A stretch of 8,077 nt of DNA from assembly GCA_014359855.1 (NCBI GenBank), contig JACIYQ010000232.1, forward strand, positions 1-8,077, in the 5' to 3' direction. Source of the stretch: Parvibaculum sp. Its GTDB lineage: Bacteria; Pseudomonadota; Alphaproteobacteria; Parvibaculales; Parvibaculaceae. Under the pieces are notes generated by a model that searched no databases, had not been told where the DNA came from, and saw only the letters and a list, made by a program, of their open reading frames with translations. Position 1 is the stretch's first letter. Each line of letters opens with the position of its first letter. Shown here piece after piece: positions 1 through 6,624 of the stretch. Position numbers and translations under genes: made by a program.

Positions 1-644
1 CCGATGAACCAAACCAGCAAAATGAGGGCAATTATCAGCAGGGGCGCCCAGAGCCAGGGCGAGAAACTCATGCCAGCCTCCTCATCCGGCACGAGCGGCA
101 CGCCGGTTGGCGAAATGGCATCGTAATCCGGCGACTTGGTGGGGATGCCGTGCTCCATTTCGTCGATGAGTTCGGGCGTCCCGGATGTAGCCGGTTCGAC
201 GCGGCTACCGCCTGCGAGCTGCGAGAAATTGTCGAAAAATTCCTGCGACATGCGCGAAGCGGTGGAGTCGATGAAGCGCTGGCCGATCTGGGCGAGCTTG
301 CCGCCGACCTGTGCGCTGACGGTGTAGGAGAGGAGCGTGCCGCCATCGGCCTCGGTGAGAGAGACTTTCGCTGAGCCCTTCGCGAAGCCAGCCGCGCCGC
401 CATTGCCCTCGCCGGAAATCGTGTAGCCGTTTGGCGGGTCGATGTCGGTGAGCTTTACCTTGCCCTTGAAGCGGGCGCTCACCGGACCGACCTTCGCCTT
501 GGCGACAGCTTCGAACTCGTCGTCGGCGACCTTGGTGACGGATTCGGCACCGGGGATCGACCTCTGCAGAACGTCAGGATCGTTGAGCGCCGCCCAGACT
601 TCCTCGCGCGGGGCCGGAATCCTGTATTCGCCTGACATTTCCAT
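1..644 (-). CDS. coxG: CoxG-like SRPBCC protein with C-terminal membrane anchor (3' end cut by window edge)
   Basis: The frame is open from the ATG at 644 to the left edge, giving 214 visible residues and no stop. Residues about 1-145 match the CoxG branch of the SRPBCC lipid-binding fold: an N-terminal motif MSGEYRIPAPREEVWAAL, then DPDVLQRSIPGAESV, a central Gly/Ala-rich strand region (about 78-90), and a C-terminal helix around 115-142. A proline- and acid-rich linker (about 147-192) leads to a hydrophobic segment from about 197 to the edge, typical of a C-terminal membrane anchor. In carbon monoxide oxidisers CoxG tethers the molybdenum CO dehydrogenase to the membrane, and in mycobacteria it has been linked to menaquinone. 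CoxG homologues also accompany other molybdenum hydroxylases, so the partner is unknown here. The start at 644 was preferred over Met3 because AAGGAG lies 7 bases upstream. The gene follows the antiporter cluster on the same strand after a 57-base spacer. Family membership is firm; a role in CO oxidation is only inference. Confidence 0.9.
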   Translation of the reverse strand, partial: MEMSGEYRIPAPREEVWAALNDPDVLQRSIPGAESVTKVADDEFEAVAKAKVGPVSARFKGKVKLTDIDPPNGYTISGEGNGGAAGFAKGSAKVSLTEADGGTLLSYTVSAQVGGKLAQIGQRFIDSTASRMSQEFFDNFSQLAGGSRVEPATSGTPELIDEMEHGIPTKSPDYDAISPTGVPLVPDEEAGMSFSPWLWAPLLIIALILLVWFI

Positions 645-650
645 GGGGCG

Positions 651-657
651 TCTCCTT
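651..657 (-). promoter_or_regulatory. Ribosome binding site of coxG, in the only real spacer of the cluster
   Basis: AAGGAGA on the minus strand lies 6-7 bases before the ATG at 644 and decides the start against the nearby in-frame Met3. The rest of the 645-701 spacer contains a short GC-rich alternating tract (about 670-683 on the plus strand) but no stem followed by a T run, so I see no intrinsic terminator. I also see no clear -35/-10 promoter pair. Readthrough from the antiporter genes into coxG is therefore likely. Confidence 0.75.
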
Positions 658-701
658 CCTGGTTTGGCTTCCGGCGCGCGCGGTGGCGCTTCATCCGAAC
701 A

Positions 702-2396
702 TTATATGTAGGCAAGCACCAGCGTCATACCCAGAAGCACCGCGATCCACAGCACCATGGAGCCCGTTGGCCATGTGCGCGCGAGCGGGCCTTGCGGTCC
801 ATGCGCCCGGTAGACGCCTGCGATCAGACTGTCCACGCGTCCCATGACGATACGCGAGGCGAACCGCCATGTGCCCTGGACGAGATAGGCGACACCCGAT
901 AGGGCCGCCGGCAGCAAGCGGCGATAGGTCCAGTCGAAGTCGAGGTTCACTGAACGGATTTCCGCCGGGTAGAGCCCCGTGCGAATGAGCACGGCAAAGG
1001 CGAGGCCGGCGAAGAGCAGCAACTGGAGCTGGGTGACGACGTGCGTGACCGTGTAGGGCGTGTAGTCCACCGCGTAGGGCAGGATGCCGTAGAGAAGCGA
1101 CGGGAAGACACCGAGGCCGATGCAGAGGGCGGCTGTGATGCCCATGGCAAGCAGCATGTGGAACGGCGCTTCCTTCACGCGATGGCCTGCGTCATGCGCG
1201 AAAAAAGTGAAGTATGGAATTTTGATGCCCGAATGTTCGAGCACGCCGACCGAGGCGACGACAAGTGCGAGCCAGACGAAGAAATGCCCCGTATCGGCGC
1301 TCGCCGAGAGGATCAGACTCTTCGAGATGAAGCCTGAAAAAAGCGGAAAGGCGGAGATCGACATGGCACCGACGACGCAGAAGATCATCGTGAGCGGCAT
1401 GGACTTGTAGAGACCGCCGAGTTCGGACGCCTTGCTGGTTCCGGTCCGGTACATCACGGCGCCCACGCTCATGAAAAGCAGCGCCTTATAGAGGATGTGA
1501 CAGAAGGCATGCGCGACCGTGCCGTTGAGCGCGAGCGGGGTGCCGATGCCGACACCAACGACCATGAAGCCAAGCTGGTTGTTCAGGCTGTAGGCAAGCA
1601 CGCGGCGCAAGTTGTTTTCGACGGCAGCGAAGAAGACGGGAAAGAGCGTCATCGTGGCGCCGATATAGATGAGAAGCTCGGTGCCGGGAAAACCACGTGC
1701 GAGCGCATAGACCGCAAGCTTGGTTGTGAAAGCTGAAAGCGTCACTGTCCCGGTTATAGTGGCTGCCGGATAGGCATCCTGCAGCCAGTTGTGAAGGAGA
1801 GGGAAAGCGCATTTGATGCCGAAGGCCAGGAAGATCGCCCATGTGGCCGGACTTTCGAGGTCCATCCTTGAAAAGGCGATCGAGCCGGTCTCCCGATAGA
1901 ACAGGACGATACCCGCCAGCAGGATGACGCCCGAGCCGACCTGCATGATGAGATAGCGCATGCCTGTTGCATAGGCACCCTCTGTCCTGCGCGCCCATAT
2001 CAGGAAGACCGAGGCGATGGCCGTGCCTTCCCAGAAGACGAAGAGCGTAACAAGGTCCGCCGCGAAAACCGCGCCGAGCCCGGCGCCCGCATAGAGCAGC
2101 GTCGCGACCTGTTGAACGGTGTCGCGCACATGCCAAGCATAAAGCAGGGCGAGGAAAGCGGCGAGAGAGAAGATCAGCCCGAAAACATAAGATAGCGCGT
2201 CCAGCCGCATGAGGCCGACGTGCATGTTCATCAGGTTGAAGGTGCCATAGGTCCCGTAGGGCAACTGCCAGAACGTGAGCAGCCCGAGCACCGGAACCGC
2301 AAGCAACAGGATCTGACGGAGCGTCGCCGGGCGCACGAATGGTACGATCAGTGCTGCAACCATATAGACAAGAGCGGGAGTTCCGATCTCAGGCAT
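702..2396 (-). CDS. MnhD-family antiporter subunit, third copy, with C-terminal extension
   Basis: Predicted 564-residue polytopic membrane protein of the proton-conducting transporter family (MrpD / NuoL-M-N / MbhH). Core channel residues are present: Glu123 in the TM5-like helix (LFVFWEG), Lys195 in TM7 (FGIKCAFPLLHNWLQDAYP), Lys226 (TTKLAVY), Lys304 (CHILYKALLF) and Lys359 in TM12 (SGFISK). Instead of the usual AYS-x-x-Q motif it reads AYSLNNQLGF at about 268-277. At 564 residues it is longer than the roughly 500 of its two sister proteins. The extra part (about 445-564) has a hydrophobic helix near 455-472, an aromatic and charged stretch NLDFDWTYRRL (484-494), an amphipathic-looking region and a final hydrophobic helix at 546-564. 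The start at 2396 is chosen over an in-frame ATG at 2438 because GGGAGG lies 8 bases upstream and the overlap with the preceding gene is then only 8 bases. It probably translocates protons or sodium as part of the Mrp-like complex; the ion is not deducible. Confidence 0.9.
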   Translation of the reverse strand: MPEIGTPALVYMVAALIVPFVRPATLRQILLLAVPVLGLLTFWQLPYGTYGTFNLMNMHVGLMRLDALSYVFGLIFSLAAFLALLYAWHVRDTVQQVATLLYAGAGLGAVFAADLVTLFVFWEGTAIASVFLIWARRTEGAYATGMRYLIMQVGSGVILLAGIVLFYRETGSIAFSRMDLESPATWAIFLAFGIKCAFPLLHNWLQDAYPAATITGTVTLSAFTTKLAVYALARGFPGTELLIYIGATMTLFPVFFAAVENNLRRVLAYSLNNQLGFMVVGVGIGTPLALNGTVAHAFCHILYKALLFMSVGAVMYRTGTSKASELGGLYKSMPLTMIFCVVGAMSISAFPLFSGFISKSLILSASADTGHFFVWLALVVASVGVLEHSGIKIPYFTFFAHDAGHRVKEAPFHMLLAMGITAALCIGLGVFPSLLYGILPYAVDYTPYTVTHVVTQLQLLLFAGLAFAVLIRTGLYPAEIRSVNLDFDWTYRRLLPAALSGVAYLVQGTWRFASRIVMGRVDSLIAGVYRAHGPQGPLARTWPTGSMVLWIAVLLGMTLVLAYI

Positions 2397-2748
2397 GCGG
2401 TTTGCCTCCCGTCGCTTCCGGGTCGCTTCCGGCGGCACGCTCGTCTTCCGTGTCTATGGCGAAGGGCTCGTAGTAGTCCTCCGGACGCCTGATGATGAGA
2501 CGTAGACCTTTGGCGAGAAAGATGACCGCCGCATAGGCGACGAAGCCGAAGAGACCATAGATCGCCGGAAACTCTTCGACCGCGAAATAACCGTGCTTGT
2601 GATAGAGGAAGTCGGCGAGGCCAAGCGCGATGCAGACAGCGAGCAGCAGATAGAACAAACGCGTGACATTGCGCGGTTTGTCGAAGCCCGAGAGGAGGCG
2701 CGCAAGCGGCGGCATGCCCTCGGTCTTGCCGTTCGGATGATTGGTCAT
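2389..2748 (-). CDS. Small two-helix membrane protein embedded in the antiporter operon, function unknown
   Basis: Encodes 119 residues. The start is fixed by a 4-base ATGA overlap with the preceding antiporter gene and by GGAG 8 bases upstream. Two hydrophobic helices are visible, about 30-50 and 63-80, separated by a short loop HKHGYFAVEEFPAIYGLFGF (49-68). The second helix is followed by KGLRLIIRRPEDYYEP and a hydrophilic, acidic tail (about 95-119). The N-terminus is polar with several Arg/Lys residues. I do not recognise a named family. The pattern of a Glu-x-Pro loop before a YGLFGF helix, a Lys-Gly-Leu turn and a terminal EDYY motif resembles small proteins I associate with Mrp-like clusters of other proteobacteria, but that is memory and needs a search. 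Overlaps on both sides (4 bases upstream, 8 bases downstream) argue strongly for co-translation with the two MnhD-type subunits. An accessory or assembly subunit of the complex is the most reasonable inference. Confidence 0.85.
   Translation of the reverse strand: MTNHPNGKTEGMPPLARLLSGFDKPRNVTRLFYLLLAVCIALGLADFLYHKHGYFAVEEFPAIYGLFGFVAYAAVIFLAKGLRLIIRRPEDYYEPFAIDTEDERAAGSDPEATGGKPHA
2405..2410 (-). promoter_or_regulatory. Ribosome binding site deciding the start of the third MnhD-type gene
   Basis: GGGAGG on the minus strand lies 8 bases before the ATG at 2396, inside the 3' end of the small membrane protein gene. It supports initiation at MPEIGTPAL rather than at the in-frame ATG at 2438, whose extra 14 residues are Arg-rich and do not resemble the N-terminus of this family. 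Confidence 0.75.
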
Positions 2749-4250
2749 GGCGCGGTCTCCGGCAAAATCGGGATGCTGAGCAGGTATTCGTAAATGCCGC
2801 CGATGGCAAAGAAGAGCACGATGCAGCCCAATGCGGTGAGGCAGATCGGCACGAGGCAGAAGAGGGGCGCTTCCTCCCACCCTTTCGAGGGCGAAGCCGC
2901 GGCGCCAAGCGAATGCGCCATCTGTCCTCTCGGCGGCGCGAAGAAGGCGCGCGCCGGAATGGAGAGAAGATAGGCGACGTTGAGCAGCGAACTCAGCATC
3001 AGCACACCGATGATGACAAGTTGTCCGGCATCCGCCGCGGAGAGCAGGAGATACCACTTGCTCCACGCGCCGCCAAAGGGTGGCAGGCCGATGATGCTGA
3101 GCGAGGCGATGGTAAAGGCGATGAAGGTGAGGGGCATCTTGCGACCGAGGCCGTCGAGCTCGCTCACTTTCGTCTTGTGCGCGGCTACGTAGATCGCGCC
3201 CGCGCACATGAAGAGCGTGATCTTACCCATCGCGTGCATGACGATGTGCATCGAGCCGCCGATGATGCCCATCTGGTTTGCGAGAGCCATGCCGAGGGTG
3301 ATGTAGGATAGTTGGCTGACCGTCGAATAGGCGAGCCGCGCCTTCAGGTCGTCCTTGGTGAGGGCAACGATGGAGGCGATCAGGATCGTTGCGGCGGCAA
3401 GCCAGACAAGCCATTCGGAGGCGCCGGTCCTGCCGAGGAAGCCGACGCCGAAGATATAGGTGCCGACCTTGAGCATGGTGAAAACGCCGGCCTTCACCAC
3501 GGCCACGGCATGGAGCAGCGCGCTTACGGGTGTCGGTGCGACCATTGCGGCGGGCAGCCAGCGATGGAAAGGCATGAGTGCCGCCTTGCCGATGCCGAAG
3601 GCGAAGAGCGCCAGCAGGAACGGAACGAAGACCGGGTCGATGTTCCCCTCGAGAATACCGCCCGCACGGAACTCCATCGTGCCGGTGAGGCTCCATGTCC
3701 AGATGACGGCAACCAGCAGAAAGAGGATCGACGTGGTCATCAGGATGCCGAGATAGACGCGCGCACCGGCGCGGGCCTCCGGCGTTTCCTTGTGGGCGAC
3801 GAGAGGATAAGTCGAGAGCGTCAGCACTTCATAGAAGATGAAGAGCGTGAAGAGATTACCGGAAAAAGCGATGGCGAGTGCCGCGGCGATGGCCAGTGCA
3901 AAACAGATATAGAAGCGCGTCTGTTTCTTCTCGTGTGCGCCGCGCATATAGCCGATCGAGTAGATCGCCGTCACGATCCACAGCCCCGAAGCGACCGTCG
4001 CGAAGAGCATGCCGAGCGGCTCGATCGAGAAGTTGATCACGAGGCCGGGCATCACCTCGACCAGCGTCACCGAAGGGCGCGCGCCTGCCATGATGGATTC
4101 GAGGAGGCGCAGGACGACGGCGAAGGTGGCGATAGAAGCCACAACGCTTATGCCGTCGCGGATGTTCGGGCGGCTGCCGGACGCCGCGATCAGGAACGTG
4201 GCGATGGTGGGGATCGCGAGGGCGAGGAGGAGGGCGTTCGCATCGGTCAT
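2745..4250 (-). CDS. MnhD/NuoL-type antiporter subunit, second copy
   Basis: Predicted 501-residue polytopic membrane protein of the proton-conducting transporter family. The segment PTPVSALLHAVAVVKAG (239-255) is the signature shared with NuoL and the NuoL-like half of MrpA, so this protein may stand in for the missing full-length MrpA. Channel residues seen: Glu141 in the TM5-like helix (FIFYEVLTLSTYP), Lys222 in TM7 (GIGKAALMPFHRWLP), His247 and Lys253, Lys343 (HAMGKITLFM) and Lys398 in TM12 (GGAWSKWYLL). The LAYSTVSQLSY motif at about 306-316 is intact. A hydrophilic insertion at about 438-460 precedes the last helices. The ATG at 4250 follows the previous stop by 6 bases, and its AGGAG (4260-4264) lies within the last codons of mnhD. 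The gene then overlaps the small membrane protein gene by 4 bases. Length is normal for the family; there is no sign of damage. Confidence 0.92.
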   Translation of the reverse strand: MTDANALLLALAIPTIATFLIAASGSRPNIRDGISVVASIATFAVVLRLLESIMAGARPSVTLVEVMPGLVINFSIEPLGMLFATVASGLWIVTAIYSIGYMRGAHEKKQTRFYICFALAIAAALAIAFSGNLFTLFIFYEVLTLSTYPLVAHKETPEARAGARVYLGILMTTSILFLLVAVIWTWSLTGTMEFRAGGILEGNIDPVFVPFLLALFAFGIGKAALMPFHRWLPAAMVAPTPVSALLHAVAVVKAGVFTMLKVGTYIFGVGFLGRTGASEWLVWLAAATILIASIVALTKDDLKARLAYSTVSQLSYITLGMALANQMGIIGGSMHIVMHAMGKITLFMCAGAIYVAAHKTKVSELDGLGRKMPLTFIAFTIASLSIIGLPPFGGAWSKWYLLLSAADAGQLVIIGVLMLSSLLNVAYLLSIPARAFFAPPRGQMAHSLGAAASPSKGWEEAPLFCLVPICLTALGCIVLFFAIGGIYEYLLSIPILPETAP

Positions 4251-4256
4251 TGCGAC

Positions 4257-5765
4257 TTACTCCTGCCAGAGAATTTGAGATGAACCGATAAGCGTATCGG
4301 CGGCGCGGCTTGCTGCGGTCGTCGTGAGCGACGCATCGATGCCGAACCAGATCGAAAGGCCAACCAGTATCCAGGCCGGCACAAGCATCGAGAGCGGCGC
4401 CTCGCGGCGGATAACTCCCTCCGGGGCGGGCTGAAGATACGCCGCCTCGACGACGCGCCAGACATAGATGACCGCGAGGAGCGAAGAGCCCATGATGAGG
4501 AGTGCCACGGGCCACCAGCCGAGTTCGAGCGATGCCTGCACCAGATACCATTTGCTGATGAAGCCAACCGTCAGCGGAAGGCCGATCAGGCTCAAGCCGC
4601 CGGCAACGAAGGCAGCCGTCGTCCACGGCATGTCGCGTCCGACGCCGCGAAGACTGGATATCGAACTCGTGCCGGCGGAGAGGACAAAACAGCCGGCGAC
4701 CATGAAGAGCGCGCCTTTGGTTACGGCGTGGTTGAAGAGATGAACGATGGTTGCGACGAGCCCCGTATGCGTCAGGAAGGCGAGGCCGAGAAGCATGTAG
4801 CCGATCTGCGCAATGCTCGAATAGGCGAGCATGCGCTTGAGGTCGTCCTGGAAGATGGCGACGAGCGATGCCGCGAACATTGCAACAATGGCCACGGGAA
4901 GAAGCACATTTTCGAGCGTCGACGCCTGGAAGGCATAGTCGAAGCCGAAGACGGTGAACATGAAGCGCAGGAGAACGTAGACCGCGACTTTCGTTGCCGT
5001 TGCCGCGATGAAGGACGTTACGGCGGACGGAGCGAAGCTGTAGGCATTGGGCAGCCAGAGGTGCAGCGGGAACATGGCCAGCTTCAGCCCGATGCCGATG
5101 AAAATGAAGACGAAGCCCATGCGTAGCGTCCGGCTGTCGCCATGTTCGGCGATCCGCACGGCGAGGTCGGCCATGTTGAGCGTGCCCGTTATCATGTAGA
5201 GCATGCCGATGCCGATGACGAAGAAGGTGGCGCCGACCGTACCCATGATCAGGTAATTGTAGGCAGCCGTCAGCGCGCGCTTGTTGCGCCACGCGCCGGA
5301 TGCAACGAGGGCATAAGTCGAAAGCGACGAAATTTCGAGGAAGACGAAGACGTTAAAGGCGTCTCCGGTGATTGTCACGCCGAGCAGGCCGGTGAGACAG
5401 AGGAGGAAGGCCGTGTAGAAGAAGGCCTGGCGCTCCGCCGGAATTTCCGAAGCCACGCTGCGGCGGGCATAGGGCATCACGAGCGCGGCGATGCCCGACA
5501 CGATCATCAGAACGAACGCATTCAGGACATCGATGCGGTATTCGATGCCGATCGGCGGTGCCCAGCCGCCCATCTCATAGGAGATCGGTTCTCCGCCATA
5601 GGCCGCGACGAAAAGCGACACGGAAATCGCAAAGGTCAGAAACGATACGAGCGTGGCGAATGCCCAGGAACGGTCGCCCCGGCCGAGCATCGCGCAGACG
5701 GGGGCCGCGACGAGCGGCACCACCACCTGCAGCGCGGGCAGATTGGTTACAATAATATCGAGCAT
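4257..5765 (-). CDS. mnhD: Na+/H+ antiporter subunit D (MnhD/MrpD, MbhH-like)
   Basis: Predicted 502-residue polytopic membrane protein and the most typical MrpD of the three in this cluster. MrpD carries one of the ion-translocating channels of the Mrp complex. Diagnostic stretches: FNVFVFLEISSLSTYALV with Glu144 in the TM5-like helix; GIGLKLAMFPLHLWLPNAYS with Lys228 in TM7; APSAVTSFIAATATKVAVY with Lys259; FNHAVTKGALFM with Lys350; and GFISKWYL with Lys405 in TM12. LAYSSIAQIGYM (about 313-324) is the conserved motif after TM8. The ATG at 5765 shares its A with the TGA of mnhC (TGATG overlap), and GGAGG (5775-5779) is 9 bases upstream. The position directly after mnhC is the usual one in both Mrp and MBH clusters. 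Nothing is truncated. Confidence 0.95.
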   Translation of the reverse strand: MLDIIVTNLPALQVVVPLVAAPVCAMLGRGDRSWAFATLVSFLTFAISVSLFVAAYGGEPISYEMGGWAPPIGIEYRIDVLNAFVLMIVSGIAALVMPYARRSVASEIPAERQAFFYTAFLLCLTGLLGVTITGDAFNVFVFLEISSLSTYALVASGAWRNKRALTAAYNYLIMGTVGATFFVIGIGMLYMITGTLNMADLAVRIAEHGDSRTLRMGFVFIFIGIGLKLAMFPLHLWLPNAYSFAPSAVTSFIAATATKVAVYVLLRFMFTVFGFDYAFQASTLENVLLPVAIVAMFAASLVAIFQDDLKRMLAYSSIAQIGYMLLGLAFLTHTGLVATIVHLFNHAVTKGALFMVAGCFVLSAGTSSISSLRGVGRDMPWTTAAFVAGGLSLIGLPLTVGFISKWYLVQASLELGWWPVALLIMGSSLLAVIYVWRVVEAAYLQPAPEGVIRREAPLSMLVPAWILVGLSIWFGIDASLTTTAASRAADTLIGSSQILWQE

Positions 5766-6181
5766 CAGCGGCTGCCTCCACCGGGCTTGCGCACGCCGAA
5801 GTCCATCTCATGCTCCATTTTCAGAATGTCGTCTTCCTCGACCGTGCCTAAGGTCTCGCTAATGCGGATGACAAGCGCGAGCGCGAGCGCCGTCGTGGCG
5901 ATGCCGACAACGATGGCGGTGAGTATGAGGACGTGAGGCAGCGGGTTCGAATAGACGGTGTCCGGGTCGCCGGTGAGAATGGGCGCCGTGCCGCCGATGA
6001 TCTTGCCCATCGAGATATAGAGCATGAAGACCGAGGTTTGAAACAGGTTCAGCCCGACGATCTTCTTGATGAGGTTCCCGCGGCTCACCGTCACGTAGAG
6101 GCCTGTCATCATCAGGATGACGAACATCCAGTAATTGTAGTGGCCGAGAGCGAAATCGAGGTCGAGGACGATATCGGGCAT
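5765..6181 (-). CDS. mnhC: Na+/H+ antiporter subunit C (MnhC/MrpC, NuoK-like)
   Basis: Encodes 138 residues with three hydrophobic helices (about 17-34, 43-60, 84-106) in the NuoK fold. MrpC links the antiporter-like subunits to the rest of the membrane arm. The diagnostic element is SNPLPHVLILTAIVVGIATT (78-97), the strongest MrpC signature, with IVGLNLFQTSVFM in helix 2. Where NuoK has conserved membrane glutamates, I see Asn45 and Thr88 when aligned by eye, as expected for MrpC rather than NuoK. The acidic and then basic C-terminal tail (about 107-138) is longer than the minimum for the fold. The start at 6181 forms a TGATG overlap with mnhB and has GAGGA 6 bases upstream. An in-frame ATG at 6187 directly abuts that Shine-Dalgarno sequence and is less likely. 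The gene ends in another TGATG overlap with mnhD. Confidence 0.94.
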   Translation of the reverse strand: MPDIVLDLDFALGHYNYWMFVILMMTGLYVTVSRGNLIKKIVGLNLFQTSVFMLYISMGKIIGGTAPILTGDPDTVYSNPLPHVLILTAIVVGIATTALALALVIRISETLGTVEEDDILKMEHEMDFGVRKPGGGSR

Positions 6182-6618
6182 CACCATTCCTCGTCCTTGA
6201 TGGGCGGATTATGGCAGGCGAAGGCAATGAAAATCGACATCATCACGGACGCAACGGTTATGCCGACGCCGAGTTCAACGACGATGATGCCCCATTCCTG
6301 CCCGTGCTTCGGATCGTGCGCGAGCACATTGTAGCCCAGGAAATTTTCGCCAAGCAGCATCGTCACGACGCCGGTGCCCGCGTAGATCAGGACGCCGATC
6401 CCCGCGAGCGCATGCAACAGACGCGGCGGAAGAATGCGCATCATCTCATCCACGCCATACACGAGGGCATAGAGAATGAAGGCCACCGCGAAAACGACGC
6501 CGGCCTGAAAACCGCCGCCGGGTCCGTAGTCGCCATGCCACTGCACATAGAGCGCATAGAGGATGATCGGCGGAATGAGAAGTTTCGAGACGACGCGAAG
6601 AATGGAGTGATGTTTCAC
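6181..6618 (-). CDS. mnhB: Na+/H+ antiporter subunit B (MnhB/MrpB)
   Basis: Encodes 145 residues of the MrpB / MbhF family. The key motif is HGDYGPGGGFQAGVVFAVAF at 28-47, in which the Gly-rich GGGFQAG turn is characteristic. The C-terminal helix reads GIIVVELGVGITVASVMMSIF (110-130) with the conserved Glu115. Four hydrophobic helices are apparent (about 13-26, 38-55, 68-89, 110-133). MrpB is a structural membrane subunit needed for Mrp antiport. The start codon is GTG at 6618, supported by AAGGAG 9 bases upstream and by the start of the family homology; there is no ATG in a suitable place. The gap to the preceding stop is 6 bases, and the gene ends in a TGATG overlap with mnhC. Confidence 0.95.
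   Translation of the reverse strand: MKHHSILRVVSKLLIPPIILYALYVQWHGDYGPGGGFQAGVVFAVAFILYALVYGVDEMMRILPPRLLHALAGIGVLIYAGTGVVTMLLGENFLGYNVLAHDPKHGQEWGIIVVELGVGITVASVMMSIFIAFACHNPPIKDEEW
6188..6192 (-). promoter_or_regulatory. Ribosome binding site deciding the start of mnhC
   Basis: GAGGA on the minus strand sits 6 bases before the ATG at 6181 but immediately next to the alternative ATG at 6187, leaving the latter no spacing. It therefore favours the start at 6181 (MPDIVLDLDF), which also gives the TGATG stop-start overlap with mnhB. Confidence 0.65.
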
Positions 6619-6624
6619 AGGCGA

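Noticed and set aside
660..695. GC-rich alternating tract before coxG as a possible terminator
   Set aside because: It can form short GCGC stems but is not followed by a T run on the minus strand, so it does not meet the criteria for an intrinsic terminator.
68..715. Minus-strand frames of 111 and 78 codons in the coxG region
   Set aside because: They are Ser/Arg/Pro-rich out-of-frame readings of coxG, whose own frame is open through the left edge and carries clear SRPBCC-family motifs.
1197..1207. T TTT TTC heptamer in the correct phase inside the third MnhD-type gene
   Set aside because: A -1 shift there would meet a stop two codons later and give a truncated protein lacking the extension. 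The run is explained by the Phe-Phe codons of the TFFAHDAG stretch, and I see no stimulating structure.
3312..4283. Plus-strand open frame of 323 codons opposite the second MnhD-type gene
   Set aside because: Highly charged, low-complexity composition without a domain, lying antisense to a complete, conserved membrane protein gene. It is a shadow frame in G+C-rich DNA.
3856..5292. Minus-strand open frame of 478 codons overlapping mnhD and the second MnhD-type gene
   Set aside because: It runs out of frame through two real genes, is Arg/His/Pro-rich and has no membrane helices or known motif.
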